Assembly (NCBI RefSeq): GCF_007120195.1
Contig: NZ_SKOG01000001.1
Span: 1-60,480 of the forward strand
DNA: 60,480 nt
DNA from: Aquisalimonas sp.
Lineage (GTDB): Bacteria; Pseudomonadota; Gammaproteobacteria; Nitrococcales; Aquisalimonadaceae
Direction of reading: 5' to 3'
The position numbers and the translations under genes were made by a program. The notes below the pieces were generated by a model that worked only from the letters and a program-made list of their open reading frames with translations, ran no database searches and had not been told where the DNA came from. Below, one piece after another: positions 9,037 to 17,198 of the stretch. Position 1 is the first letter of the stretch, and each line of letters begins with the position of its first letter.

Positions 9037-9321
9037 ATGGCAACAGAATCAAGTGGCCGTAGAACGACCGAGGAAGTTGCGGGAAAGGCCCATGAGACAG
9101 TGGATCGGGTCGCCGAGGGAGCTGGCAGGGCCGAGGAAGCGGCGCGGGAGCGCTTATCCGGGGCCGGCGACGAGGTCCGCGAAAAAGTCCAGTACGGAAA
9201 AGAACGTGCCGATGACCTCTTGGGATCGGTGAGTGGTTACATTCGCGACTATCCGTTGACAGCCATTGGCCTCGCGTTCGTGGCAGGCACACTCTATGCT
9301 TCCCTAAAACGTCGTCGCTAA
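9037..9321 (+). CDS. DUF883 (ElaB/YqjD-like) membrane-anchored protein
   Basis: 94 residues. An amphipathic, Ala/Glu/Arg-rich helical N-terminus (about 1-65) is followed by one C-terminal membrane helix (PLTAIGLAFVAGTLYASL) and a basic tail KRRR. This is the ElaB/YqjD architecture: tail-anchored inner-membrane proteins that can bind ribosomes and are induced in stationary phase. The ribosome site agaggagag lies upstream of ATG 9037. It is the first gene of a three-gene block that resembles E. coli yqjD-yqjE-yqjK. Confidence 0.85.
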   Translation: MATESSGRRTTEEVAGKAHETVDRVAEGAGRAEEAARERLSGAGDEVREKVQYGKERADDLLGSVSGYIRDYPLTAIGLAFVAGTLYASLKRRR

Positions 9322-9337
9322 CCGGGGTGATACGGTA

Positions 9338-9733
9338 ATGGGAGCTGTCCATGACGATCCAGTGAAGGATGTGACGGAGCTGGCTTTCATTATCGGTGCG
9401 GCGGTGAAGGACCTGGCACGGCTACTGGGCCTGGAGACGCAGCTGGCGCTCAGGACGATTGTCGTGATGTTAGTGCTGAGCGTGTTTCTCGCGTTAGTCC
9501 TGATTGCCGTATGGGGTTCGCTCGCGGTCGCTATCGCCGTAGGTCTGTATGAGTACACCATCCTCAATGTAACGGGCAGTGTGCTGGCTGTGTGTCTCTT
9601 GAATGTCGCGCTGGGAGGCGCAGTGGCCGTCACGTTGCGGCGGATGGCCAGGCGTCTTAGCTTCCCGGAGACGCGGATGGCGTTGCGCGCGCTGTTGTCC
9701 GCGGGGGCAAACGCCGAAGAGGGAGGGCAGTGA
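9338..9733 (+). CDS. YqjE/phage-holin-like membrane protein
   Basis: 131 residues. A short cytosolic helix (residues 8-45) is followed by two adjacent membrane helices (about 46-70 and 80-105), then a charged tail. This layout and its position after a DUF883 gene match the YqjE/holin 3 superfamily, whose role in E. coli is not settled. It lies 16 bases after the DUF883 gene and its stop overlaps the next ATG (TGATG), so it is translationally coupled to the following gene. Confidence 0.75.
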   Translation: MGAVHDDPVKDVTELAFIIGAAVKDLARLLGLETQLALRTIVVMLVLSVFLALVLIAVWGSLAVAIAVGLYEYTILNVTGSVLAVCLLNVALGGAVAVTLRRMARRLSFPETRMALRALLSAGANAEEGGQ

Positions 9734-10074
9734 TGGGCTACGTGTCCCTGCACCGGGAGATCAAAACGCAGCGGGGGCTTACGCTCACGCGCGCGGTGGA
9801 GGTGCGGCGTCGGTTAAAACGCGTCCACAGCCGTCTCCAGACACCGACAGTTGTACTCCCGGCATTTGTTTGCGGTGTAATCGTGGGCCGTTTGTGGCCG
9901 CAGCTGGTGCCGGTGCGGGAAATGGTCGCGACCCTGGTTGGCCTGTCCGCTGATGTGCGGCAGGTCAATGCCGCCCTTGGCCACCTGATGATGCTATTGC
10001 GGTGGCTCGACAACGGTCGCGAGTTGGACCGGCGGTCCGGGACGGTCGAAGTCGCACAAGACCGCTTGGCTTAA
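9733..10074 (+). CDS. Small hypothetical protein, YqjK position
   Basis: 113 residues. A basic N-terminal helix (residues 20-38, rich in Arg/Lys) is followed by one weakly hydrophobic segment (TVVLPAFVCGVIVGRLWPQL) and a helical C-terminus. It starts inside the stop codon of the YqjE-like gene. I cannot assign a family from sequence alone; position and charge resemble YqjK. A GTG at 9730 is an alternative start. Its 3' end contains a good sigma-70 promoter for the next gene. Confidence 0.7.
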   Translation: MGYVSLHREIKTQRGLTLTRAVEVRRRLKRVHSRLQTPTVVLPAFVCGVIVGRLWPQLVPVREMVATLVGLSADVRQVNAALGHLMMLLRWLDNGRELDRRSGTVEVAQDRLA

Positions 10075-10095
10075 CGAACGGTACTTAAGTATAAT
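10066..10095 (+). promoter_or_regulatory. Sigma-70-type promoter for the ECF sigma operon
   Basis: TTGGCT at 10066-10071 and a consensus TATAAT at 10090-10095 with 18 bases between. It overlaps the stop codon of the preceding gene and lies about 190 bases before the sigma factor start. Confidence 0.6.
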
Positions 10096-10289
10096 TTGGT
10101 ATCCGACGTGCGTCATTTATTCTGGGATGTGGTCGCGTATGTCCCTTGGACAAACGGGGGCGACGGATGGTTAAGGCCGTCCGCCCTCGAAGCCAAAGGC
10201 TTTGCAGTTGCGCTACGGGATACAGGCGATGGTCACAAGGTGTAGCGAAGTCACGTCGAGTGCAAGACCGACCCCGGAAGGTGCCTGCG

Positions 10290-10823
10290 ATGGATGATCT
10301 TCGCTCGCGGCTCACGGAAGAAATCCCGCACCTGCGGCGTTACGCCAGGGCGCTTGTCAGGGGTAACCGTGATGAGGCGGACGATCTCGTCCAGGAGTGC
10401 CTGGAACGGGCGCTGAGCCGGGCGTCGCAATGGGACCCGACCAAGGGCACGCGGTCTTGGCTATTTGGTATTATGCATAACAACTTTGTGTCATCCGTGA
10501 GGAAGCGCAACCGGCAGAGTGAACTCCAGCGCCGTTACCCGGCGGAGGACACAGTGCAGGCCAACCATGATCAGTCTTGTGAACTCGATCTGGTCCAGGA
10601 GGCTTTAGACAAGCTCCCGGCTGATCAGCGTGATGCCATTATTCTTATTGCCGTCTCAGGACTCTCCTACGAGGAGGCCTCGGAGGCGCTGTCGGTACCG
10701 GTGGGTACGGTTCGCTCACGCCTCTCCCGGGCCCGGGAGGCGCTGCGGTCCCGGATGTCCGCCTCCCCCGTCGACGCGGGCGCTGACGCCCGAGCAGTAG
10801 CGGCCGACAGGGGCATGTCATGA
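10290..10823 (+). CDS. ECF-type RNA polymerase sigma factor
   Basis: 177 residues. Region 2 (about 12-80) has HLRRYARALVRGNRDEADDL and the -10 recognition segment WDPTKGTRSWLFGIMHN. Region 4 (about 115-165) has LPADQRDAIIL and the helix-turn-helix GLSYEEASEALSVPVGTVRS. Region 3 is absent, as in ECF factors. ATG 10290 with ccggaagg upstream is chosen because upstream translation is not sigma-like. Its stop overlaps the start of the anti-sigma gene by four bases (ATGA), so the pair is coupled. It probably controls envelope stress genes; targets cannot be read here. Confidence 0.9.
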   Translation: MDDLRSRLTEEIPHLRRYARALVRGNRDEADDLVQECLERALSRASQWDPTKGTRSWLFGIMHNNFVSSVRKRNRQSELQRRYPAEDTVQANHDQSCELDLVQEALDKLPADQRDAIILIAVSGLSYEEASEALSVPVGTVRSRLSRAREALRSRMSASPVDAGADARAVAADRGMS

Positions 10824-11662
10824 CCGGAACGCATTCTAAGCTTGGCCTTGATGTCTTAAGCGACTATGTCGCCGGTGAGCTTGATGAGCAAGCCCGGCAG
10901 GAAGTCGAGCGGCAGCTTGCACAAAGCCCGGAAGACCAGGCGCGCGTGCGTGCCTACCAGCTCCAGTCTGATGCGCTCTATCGGGCCTACGAGCCGGTGC
11001 TCGATGAGCCGATCCCTGATCGACTCCTTGCCGTCCTGACACCGACCGAGCGCGCTGACGTTAAGCCGTTACGCTCATCCCGCTCCCGGTCCAGGGTCAT
11101 CTTCAGTGGTGCAATGGCGGCAAGCCTGGCGCTTGCAGTCGGTGGCCTCGCCGGTTGGCTCGTTCGCGGGCACCTGATTGAGCAGGAGGCGCAAGAGCTG
11201 GCCATGGCCATTTTCCTGGACGAAGCGTTCAGCTCGTACTCCCTATACGCGGCTGATGATTCCCCATGGCGAAACGCTGGCGCCCAGGACGATCCCAGCG
11301 CGTTCGGTCAGTGGTTCCAGGAGGAATGGGAGCTGGAGGTGGCAGTCCCTGACCTTTCCGAAGCCGGATACACCTTCGTCGGTGGGAGGGCGTTGCCAGA
11401 ATCCCGCGGCTCGACAGGGCAGGTGGTCTATGAGGATGCGGATGGCAACATGATCGCCCTCTATTTCCAGTACGCACAAGATGACGCTCCGATCAGGGTG
11501 GCCCGGGGGGGGCGTGAGGGCAGCCTGTTCGAGTATGAAGACGACGTCTTCGCCTATTACTGGGCCGCCGCGTCGGGTCAGGCCAATTATGCCGTTCTGG
11601 GACGCTTGGGTTCAGACGACCTGACGGCGCTTGGGGAAAAGCTTGTGGGACAAGTAGACTGA
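10820..11662 (+). CDS. Membrane anti-sigma factor, cognate to the ECF sigma
   Basis: 280 residues. The cytosolic N-terminus (1-90) has an anti-sigma-like helical bundle (LSDYVAGELDEQARQEVERQ) without the Zn-binding H-x3-C-x2-C motif. One membrane helix follows (about 93-113, MAASLALAVGGLAGWLV), then a 165-residue periplasmic domain (GQWFQEEWELEVAVPDL, FVGGRALPESRG). Translational coupling to the sigma gene supports the role: it holds the sigma factor at the membrane until a periplasmic signal releases it. A close paralogue sits at 19417-20271. Confidence 0.88.
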   Translation: MTGTHSKLGLDVLSDYVAGELDEQARQEVERQLAQSPEDQARVRAYQLQSDALYRAYEPVLDEPIPDRLLAVLTPTERADVKPLRSSRSRSRVIFSGAMAASLALAVGGLAGWLVRGHLIEQEAQELAMAIFLDEAFSSYSLYAADDSPWRNAGAQDDPSAFGQWFQEEWELEVAVPDLSEAGYTFVGGRALPESRGSTGQVVYEDADGNMIALYFQYAQDDAPIRVARGGREGSLFEYEDDVFAYYWAAASGQANYAVLGRLGSDDLTALGEKLVGQVD

Positions 11663-11707
11663 GCGCTTGCAGCCGCTTGCGAGGTCATGCCGCCAATGGC
11701 TCACCCT

Positions 11708-12706
11708 TCAACCAAGATTGCCCGAGTCGAGGTTACTGTTGCGCCTTGCCTCCTCGACTGTTTCACACGGCTTGGCTGTGCGGGGCTTTTGCTGATACAT
11801 GGCCTGGTCCGCGGCGTGAAGGAGTTGGCTCGCCGAGGGCGCGTCAATGGGGTAGAAGGCAATGCCGACGGAGGCCGTTACCCTAAGCGACAAATTCCCG
11901 ATGCTAACAGGTTGGCTTGCCACGCGCTGCACTTCTTGGCTAACCCGGGCCGCCTCTTGACTGCTCCTTAGCCCGTCCAGAATAATCCCGAACTCGTCGC
12001 CACCGAGTCTTGCCACCGTTTCATAGTGGCGTACACAGCCGGCCAACCGGCTCGCAATAATCGCCAGCAACTGATCGCCGATGAGGTGACCGTGCTGGTC
12101 ATTGATTGCCTTAAAGCAATTCAAGTCGATAAACAGCACGGCGACAATCCGGTTTAACGGCGCCGCTCGCCGAATTGCCTCTTGCAGGCGGTCCATGAGG
12201 GCGTTGCGGTTCGGCAGGCCTGTCAGGGCATCGCGGGCGGCGGCGATCGCGGGCGCGTGATTCGCGTAAGCAGGCCTTATGACGAGCATGCCGGCCTGGC
12301 TGCCCTCCGAAAACGCGCACCCCCCGGAAACCATAACCCGTTGCCGGTTCTCCGCGCGGTCAATGATGTGACTCTCGAAGTCGGCGACTTGTCGATCGAC
12401 AACCAACCGCTCAAGGATGCGCACCGGGTCGCTCGCCTGGCCGAAAAACACAGCCAGGTCCTGTCCGATAAGCTCTGAAACCGCCACCCCGAAAAGCGCT
12501 GCGGCTGCCGCATTGGCATAAAGGCATTTCCAGTCCGACACGCGGATGACCACCACCGGGGTGGGTACGGCATCGAGCAGTTCCTGCGTTACCGCGACTT
12601 CCGACAGCGCGCCACGAACACATTCCCCCTCGCGATCACAAATAGAGCCGTGCCCGTCGTGCTCGCCACGCAGTTTATCGCCAGTTGCGGTAATTGGTAA
12701 GGACAT
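11708..12706 (-). CDS. PAS-GGDEF diguanylate cyclase
   Basis: 332 residues. A PAS domain (about 40-150) is followed by a GGDEF domain (about 160-315) with the signature ARDALTGLPNRNAL, the metal-binding IDLNCFKAIND and active site RLGGDEFG (GGDEF at 235-239). It should make cyclic di-GMP from two GTP. The inhibitory I-site five residues before GGDEF reads RHYE, not the usual RxxD, so product feedback may be weak. No transmembrane segment is seen. It is transcribed divergently from the DUF2254 gene and convergent to the sigma/anti-sigma pair. Confidence 0.9.
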   Translation of the reverse strand: MSLPITATGDKLRGEHDGHGSICDREGECVRGALSEVAVTQELLDAVPTPVVVIRVSDWKCLYANAAAAALFGVAVSELIGQDLAVFFGQASDPVRILERLVVDRQVADFESHIIDRAENRQRVMVSGGCAFSEGSQAGMLVIRPAYANHAPAIAAARDALTGLPNRNALMDRLQEAIRRAAPLNRIVAVLFIDLNCFKAINDQHGHLIGDQLLAIIASRLAGCVRHYETVARLGGDEFGIILDGLRSSQEAARVSQEVQRVASQPVSIGNLSLRVTASVGIAFYPIDAPSASQLLHAADQAMYQQKPRTAKPCETVEEARRNSNLDSGNLG

Positions 12707-12977
12707 CGTGTCATCTCCCGGGTCAGTGCCTGATCAATCGCCCCTCCATGGGTTCAGGCGGAATGGTGCTTCACTCCATGCGGTGACCGTCCTAGGCCCA
12801 GAGTCCATTGGCATGCTCGCATGGCGTCTGCAGCAAAACCCCTGACCAAAGTTGTACCGCTTGTCCGTTTGCGTAGGTACGCCGCGGTGGAGATGATGGT
12901 TCCATCGCACCCTTCAGTACGCCGATTAGGCCGCTGCATACTCGTCGGAACTGGAACGGCCTCCATGCCGTACTTGG

Positions 12978-14396
12978 ATGCATGCCAAAACGACTGCCGG
13001 TAGAGCGAGACATGACGCGCGTTGGGACCGCGAACACAACCCGGAAGCTGCCAGGAGGTTCAACCCTTTGCATACGCGGATCGACGACGGTTTTTGGTTC
13101 TGGCCGGTGCTCTACAACGCGCTCGCCGCCGTTGCGGCCCTACTCACGGCGGCCAGCGATGTCCTGCTGGATAGGCAGACTCCGCTCCTCGGCGTTGTGG
13201 TCATGCCCATTGATCTCAGTATGGAGATCCTGAGTACGCTCTCCGTCGCGATCCTGACGATGACGGCGATTACCTTCTCCACCATGATGGTTGTGCTGAG
13301 CACCTATTCCACGCAGTTCTCACCGCGCGTGCTGCAAAACTTCATCGCCGATCGTTCCACACAGCACGTGCTTGCCGTCTTCAGCGCCGGGTTCACGTTT
13401 TCCTTAATTGCGCTCTTTTTCACCAACGAGACGTTGACCGGGGAGGTATTGCTCAGTCCACTTGTGGGGGTTGGCTGGGGATTGGCGGGAATCGCTGCAT
13501 TCGTCTACTTCATCCACCACTCGTCGGTATGGATGCGGGTGAATAACCTGATCGGCACCCTCGCCCTGGAGACAGAGAAGACAGTCGAGCGGGTGACCAC
13601 GCGAGCGATTTCCGACCTGCGTGCACCCCTTCAGGATGAAGACCGCAGCCGACTGGAGCGACGGGGGGGTACCCCAATACACGCACCCACCTCGGGCTAC
13701 GTCATCTTTGTGGATATGCGGCGGCTCTTCGAGCAAGCCCGGCGAGACGACGCCATCGTGGACATGAATACCCGTATTGGCGCGTACATCATGGAGGACG
13801 TCCCGGTGATGACGGTTTACCCCGAACACGCGGGTACGGTTGACGCACCAGTGTATCGCGACGCCATCAGGATCGGCGACGAACAGATGGAAGCCCAGGA
13901 CGTGGCATTCGGCTTGAGGAAGCTGGTGGAAATTGCATTACGGGCCATCTCGCCGAGTGTGACGGATCCCTATACGGCAGCAGCGTGCGTGAACCGGATG
14001 ACGCCCATTTTGGTCATGTTGGCGCAGCGCGACCGACGCATGTCGGCCTTCTACGATCAAGGCGGGGCGCTTCGGCTGGTTGCGGTCGACCTTTGGTTCG
14101 AAGATTATCTTTTCAGGGCGTTTCACGAGATACGCCACTACGGGCTCCGTGACGTCACAGTGATCACCTCAATTGTTGATTCACTGACCCTGGTGGCGCG
14201 CGCCGACGACCACGACTGCCACGAAACGCTGTGGCAATTCGGCCTACAGACCGCTGCCGCATTCGATGAAGCCGCCACCATGGAGGCCAGCCGGGAGTAC
14301 GTGCGTCACCGCATGGCGCTGCTGGCAGAGGCGACGGGACGTACGGAGGCGTACAGGGGAATGCAGATGCTGACCCCCCTGCGGGATGGAAGTTGA
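12978..14396 (+). CDS. DUF2254 family membrane protein
   Basis: Up to 472 residues. Four hydrophobic helices lie in the first 200 residues (FWFWPVLYNALAAVAALL; LSVAILTMTAITFSTMMVVL; VLAVFSAGFTFSLIALFF; a fourth near 150), followed by a long soluble domain with the conserved SPSVTDPYTAAACVN segment typical of DUF2254. Function unknown. Start is uncertain: ATG 12978 has no ribosome site, while an in-frame TTG at 13068 has a perfect AGGAGG nine bases before it and would give 442 residues beginning LHTRIDDGFWF. The gene end overlaps the region before gdhA. Confidence 0.82.
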   Translation: MHAKTTAGRARHDARWDREHNPEAARRFNPLHTRIDDGFWFWPVLYNALAAVAALLTAASDVLLDRQTPLLGVVVMPIDLSMEILSTLSVAILTMTAITFSTMMVVLSTYSTQFSPRVLQNFIADRSTQHVLAVFSAGFTFSLIALFFTNETLTGEVLLSPLVGVGWGLAGIAAFVYFIHHSSVWMRVNNLIGTLALETEKTVERVTTRAISDLRAPLQDEDRSRLERRGGTPIHAPTSGYVIFVDMRRLFEQARRDDAIVDMNTRIGAYIMEDVPVMTVYPEHAGTVDAPVYRDAIRIGDEQMEAQDVAFGLRKLVEIALRAISPSVTDPYTAAACVNRMTPILVMLAQRDRRMSAFYDQGGALRLVAVDLWFEDYLFRAFHEIRHYGLRDVTVITSIVDSLTLVARADDHDCHETLWQFGLQTAAAFDEAATMEASREYVRHRMALLAEATGRTEAYRGMQMLTPLRDGS

Positions 14397-14425
14397 CATG
14401 CATGGGTGAAAGGGGAGTGCGACAT

Positions 14426-15706
14426 ATGGATCTCTTCGAGGATGCACGATCCAGGCTCTACGAGGTGCTCGAGCGCCTGGAGGTCAGCGACGACGTTCGG
14501 GAGCGGTTGTCCCAGCCCGTTTTGTCACTACAGGTCAGCATTCCGGTCCGCATGGACGATGGTCACTTGTGCGTCTTCAAGGGCTGGCGTGTGCAGTACA
14601 GCAACATCCTCGGGCCCACCAAGGGCGGTATCCGCTTTCACACGAATGTGAACCAGACGGAAGTGACCACCCTGAGTTTCTGGATGGCTGTGAAATGCGC
14701 CGTGGTCGGGCTGCCGTATGGCGGCGGCAAAGGCGGTGTGGAGGTGGATCCGAAATCACTCTCGCTCCTGGAGCTCGAGCAGCTTGCCAGAGGCTATATC
14801 CGCGCCATCGCCGATGTCATCGGGCCGGATCGGGATATCCCGGCGCCGGATGTGAATACAAACGCCACCGTGATGGGCTGGATGGCGGACGAGTATGACC
14901 ACATTGTCCGCAGGCAAACCCCTGCCGCCATAACGGGAAAACCCGTCGAGCTCGGCGGCTCCATCGGCCGGGTGGCCGCCACAGGCCGGGGGGCGCTGCA
15001 GGTCCTCGATCTCTGGGTGGAGCGTGAAGGGCGGTCTCCGGAAGATCTCACGGTTGCAATACAGGGGTTTGGCAACGCCGCCTACCATTTCGCCAGCCTC
15101 GCCCACCAGAAGGGGTATCGAATCGTCGCTCTATCGGATTCTCAAGGGGCGATTCACAGTGAGAAAGGGCTTGAACCCGATCCGATTTGGGAGGAGAAAA
15201 CCCGTAACCGCGACCTCACGGGCATGGTGTATTGCGACGACTCGGTGCGAGGCCAAGCGGATCGGGTGCAGGAGATCCCTCAGGATGCGTTGCTTACGCT
15301 CGATGTGGACGTCTTGGTGCTCGCGGCGCTGGAAGACCAAATCCACGAAGGCAATGTGGATGACGTGCAGGCCGGTGCGATCCTGGAGATCGCCAACGGC
15401 CCACTGACCAGCGCCGCGGACGCTGCGCTGTGGAAACGCGGCGTGCCCGTGCTGCCGGACGTGCTGGCCAACACCGGTGGGGTGATCGTGAGCTACCTGG
15501 AATGGATTCAGAACCGCACCGGGGATTACTGGGACGAAGCGACCGTGAATCAGCGCCTGGCCGAGCGCCTGGGCAAGGAAACGGGCCGCGTCCTGGACCG
15601 GGCCGAGGAGGAAGGGGTCAGCTATCGAACGGCCGCCTACCTGGAGGGGGTCGAGCGGATCGCGACTGCGATCAACCGGCGGGGGAACCGTCAGGACTGG
15701 GATTGA
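14426..15706 (+). CDS. gdhA: Glu/Leu/Phe/Val dehydrogenase (glutamate dehydrogenase type)
   Basis: 426 residues. The dimerisation and substrate domain has GPTKGGIRFH and the catalytic-lysine motif PYGGGKGG. The Rossmann domain begins near VAIQGFGNAAYHFA. Catalytic Asp is in DIPAPDVNT. Length fits hexameric glutamate dehydrogenase (about 420-450), which converts glutamate to 2-oxoglutarate and ammonia; the absence of extra domains argues against the large NAD-GDH class. Start ATG 14426 has aggggag eight bases before it, better than the upstream ATG 14393. It lies 29 bases after the DUF2254 gene, possibly co-transcribed. Confidence 0.88.
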   Translation: MDLFEDARSRLYEVLERLEVSDDVRERLSQPVLSLQVSIPVRMDDGHLCVFKGWRVQYSNILGPTKGGIRFHTNVNQTEVTTLSFWMAVKCAVVGLPYGGGKGGVEVDPKSLSLLELEQLARGYIRAIADVIGPDRDIPAPDVNTNATVMGWMADEYDHIVRRQTPAAITGKPVELGGSIGRVAATGRGALQVLDLWVEREGRSPEDLTVAIQGFGNAAYHFASLAHQKGYRIVALSDSQGAIHSEKGLEPDPIWEEKTRNRDLTGMVYCDDSVRGQADRVQEIPQDALLTLDVDVLVLAALEDQIHEGNVDDVQAGAILEIANGPLTSAADAALWKRGVPVLPDVLANTGGVIVSYLEWIQNRTGDYWDEATVNQRLAERLGKETGRVLDRAEEEGVSYRTAAYLEGVERIATAINRRGNRQDWD

Positions 15707-15734
15707 ACCCCGTCTGGCAAGCGGTGTTGGTGCC

Positions 15735-15827
15735 TCAGCCCGCCTGAGTGCTTGCTGCTGCAATCACGATGATCAGCAGCAGGAGTGACACGGCGACTGC
15801 GGCACGACTGGCATACACATGGAGCAT
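15735..15827 (-). CDS. Very small single-pass membrane protein (30 residues)
   Basis: Starts MLHVYASRAAVAVSL and continues with a run of Leu, Ile, Val and Ala before ending STQAG. It is almost entirely one hydrophobic helix with Arg on the N-terminal side. The stop codon of the upstream flavoprotein gene forms part of its ribosome site (TGAAGGAACC, ATG 15827), which suggests translational coupling and an accessory subunit role. I do not recognise a family. The gene is too short for composition tests. Confidence 0.5.
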   Translation of the reverse strand: MLHVYASRAAVAVSLLLLIIVIAAASTQAG

Positions 15828-15839
15828 GGGGCGGTTCCT

Positions 15840-17159
15840 TCAGAATAGATCGAAGCGATCGGAGAAGAGTCGGGTCGGGGAGACGCCTTGCCGGATCAAT
15901 GCCTTTTCAACGGTATCCATTAACGGGTCTGGCCCGCAGATGAAATACTCCACGCTGCTGCTATCCTCCGGCAGTCTGCGCTCCAGCAGGTCCCCATCGA
16001 TATACCCGGTTTCGCCGCTCCATTGTTTGGGCGGTTTCGAAATCACATGAATGACCTGCAGCGGCAGCGTCTCGGCCAGTTCATCGAGCTCCTCCCGAAA
16101 GGTGACGTCCTCCCAGTGTTCGTTCGCGTAGAGTAACCACAACGGCGTGCGCACACGCCGCTCGTCAAACGTGCGCAGCATACTCATGATCGGAGTGATG
16201 CCGACGCCGCCGGCAATGAGAATGATTTTGTCCACCCGGCCGGGGTTCGGAATGAAGGCGCCGTAGGGGCCCTCAACCCAGGCCCGGGTGCCGGGCTCCA
16301 CACTCGGAAGGGTGGCCGTGAAATCCCCAACATGCTTGGCCGTGAAAGCGATTCTCCGTGGCTCCGTGGCCGAGGATGCGAACGAGAACGGGTGCTGCTG
16401 CAGGGAAAACGGCGTCTCGCCCAACGTCACCCAGATAAACTGCCCGGGTTCAAAGTGCAAGCCGTCATGACCCACTGCCTCGAGTGTGATGGTGGTCGAA
16501 TCGCCGCGTTCAGCCTGCGTCCCCGCCACTCGCCAGGGCCGCCGGCGCATCCGCAGCGCCCGGAGCAGGCGTGTATCAACCAGATAGCCCAGAGGAATCA
16601 GAACCACGCCGGCAAGCACTACTTTGGTTAACGCCCCGGCTGTGTAGTGGTCCGCCATCAATGCATGGCCCAGGCCGCCGGTGACAATGAACAGGGCAAG
16701 CCCGCCGTGGAGCACCCGCCACCACTCGTAGGGCAGACCAATAGTAACCCGCCACAGGGAACTGCAGACCAGGATGATTGCGCTCGCCACCATCATGGCG
16801 AGGGAGATGGCGCGCAGCGTGTCTTCCCGGGGATCCAGATAGGCCAGGTACTTGGGATCGGCCAAGATCAGCGTTGTGGGATGGGCCAGCACGAGCAGCA
16901 ACGCAAAAATGCCTACCTCGCGATGGAACTGCAGCGTGTTATCCAGTCCGAGCTCCGGAGCAAACCACCGATGCCGGCCGGTAATCAGCATCTGCACGGC
17001 CAGGACCCCAAGGCCGAGAAGCCCGAGCATCGCCCCGAGCTCGACCCAAAAGCCTCTTGCCTCGGTGGGCTGGTGGACGAGGGCAACCCCGAGGGGCACT
17101 AACGCGAGTAGCACGTAGACAGACAACCAGAGCAGGGCGCGCGGGATGATAGGACTCAA
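15840..17159 (-). CDS. Ferric-reductase-like membrane flavoprotein (FAD/NAD oxidoreductase)
   Basis: 439 residues. The N-terminal half has about six membrane helices with a ferric-reductase-like b-haem arrangement (FHREVGIFALLLVLAH and WWRVLHGGLALFIVTGGLGHAL carry the paired histidines). The C-terminal half is a ferredoxin-reductase module: FAD-binding HPFSFAS, NAD-binding IAGGVGITPIMSML, and the end motif FICGPDPLMDTVEKAL. It would move electrons from NAD(P)H across the inner membrane; the acceptor is unknown. A 30-residue membrane ORF is coupled downstream and AsmA lies upstream on the same strand. Confidence 0.87.
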   Translation of the reverse strand: MSPIIPRALLWLSVYVLLALVPLGVALVHQPTEARGFWVELGAMLGLLGLGVLAVQMLITGRHRWFAPELGLDNTLQFHREVGIFALLLVLAHPTTLILADPKYLAYLDPREDTLRAISLAMMVASAIILVCSSLWRVTIGLPYEWWRVLHGGLALFIVTGGLGHALMADHYTAGALTKVVLAGVVLIPLGYLVDTRLLRALRMRRRPWRVAGTQAERGDSTTITLEAVGHDGLHFEPGQFIWVTLGETPFSLQQHPFSFASSATEPRRIAFTAKHVGDFTATLPSVEPGTRAWVEGPYGAFIPNPGRVDKIILIAGGVGITPIMSMLRTFDERRVRTPLWLLYANEHWEDVTFREELDELAETLPLQVIHVISKPPKQWSGETGYIDGDLLERRLPEDSSSVEYFICGPDPLMDTVEKALIRQGVSPTRLFSDRFDLF

Positions 17160-17198
17160 TCTCCGTCTCCGTTTTGTCGCAGTGGGGCTGCCGATGGC

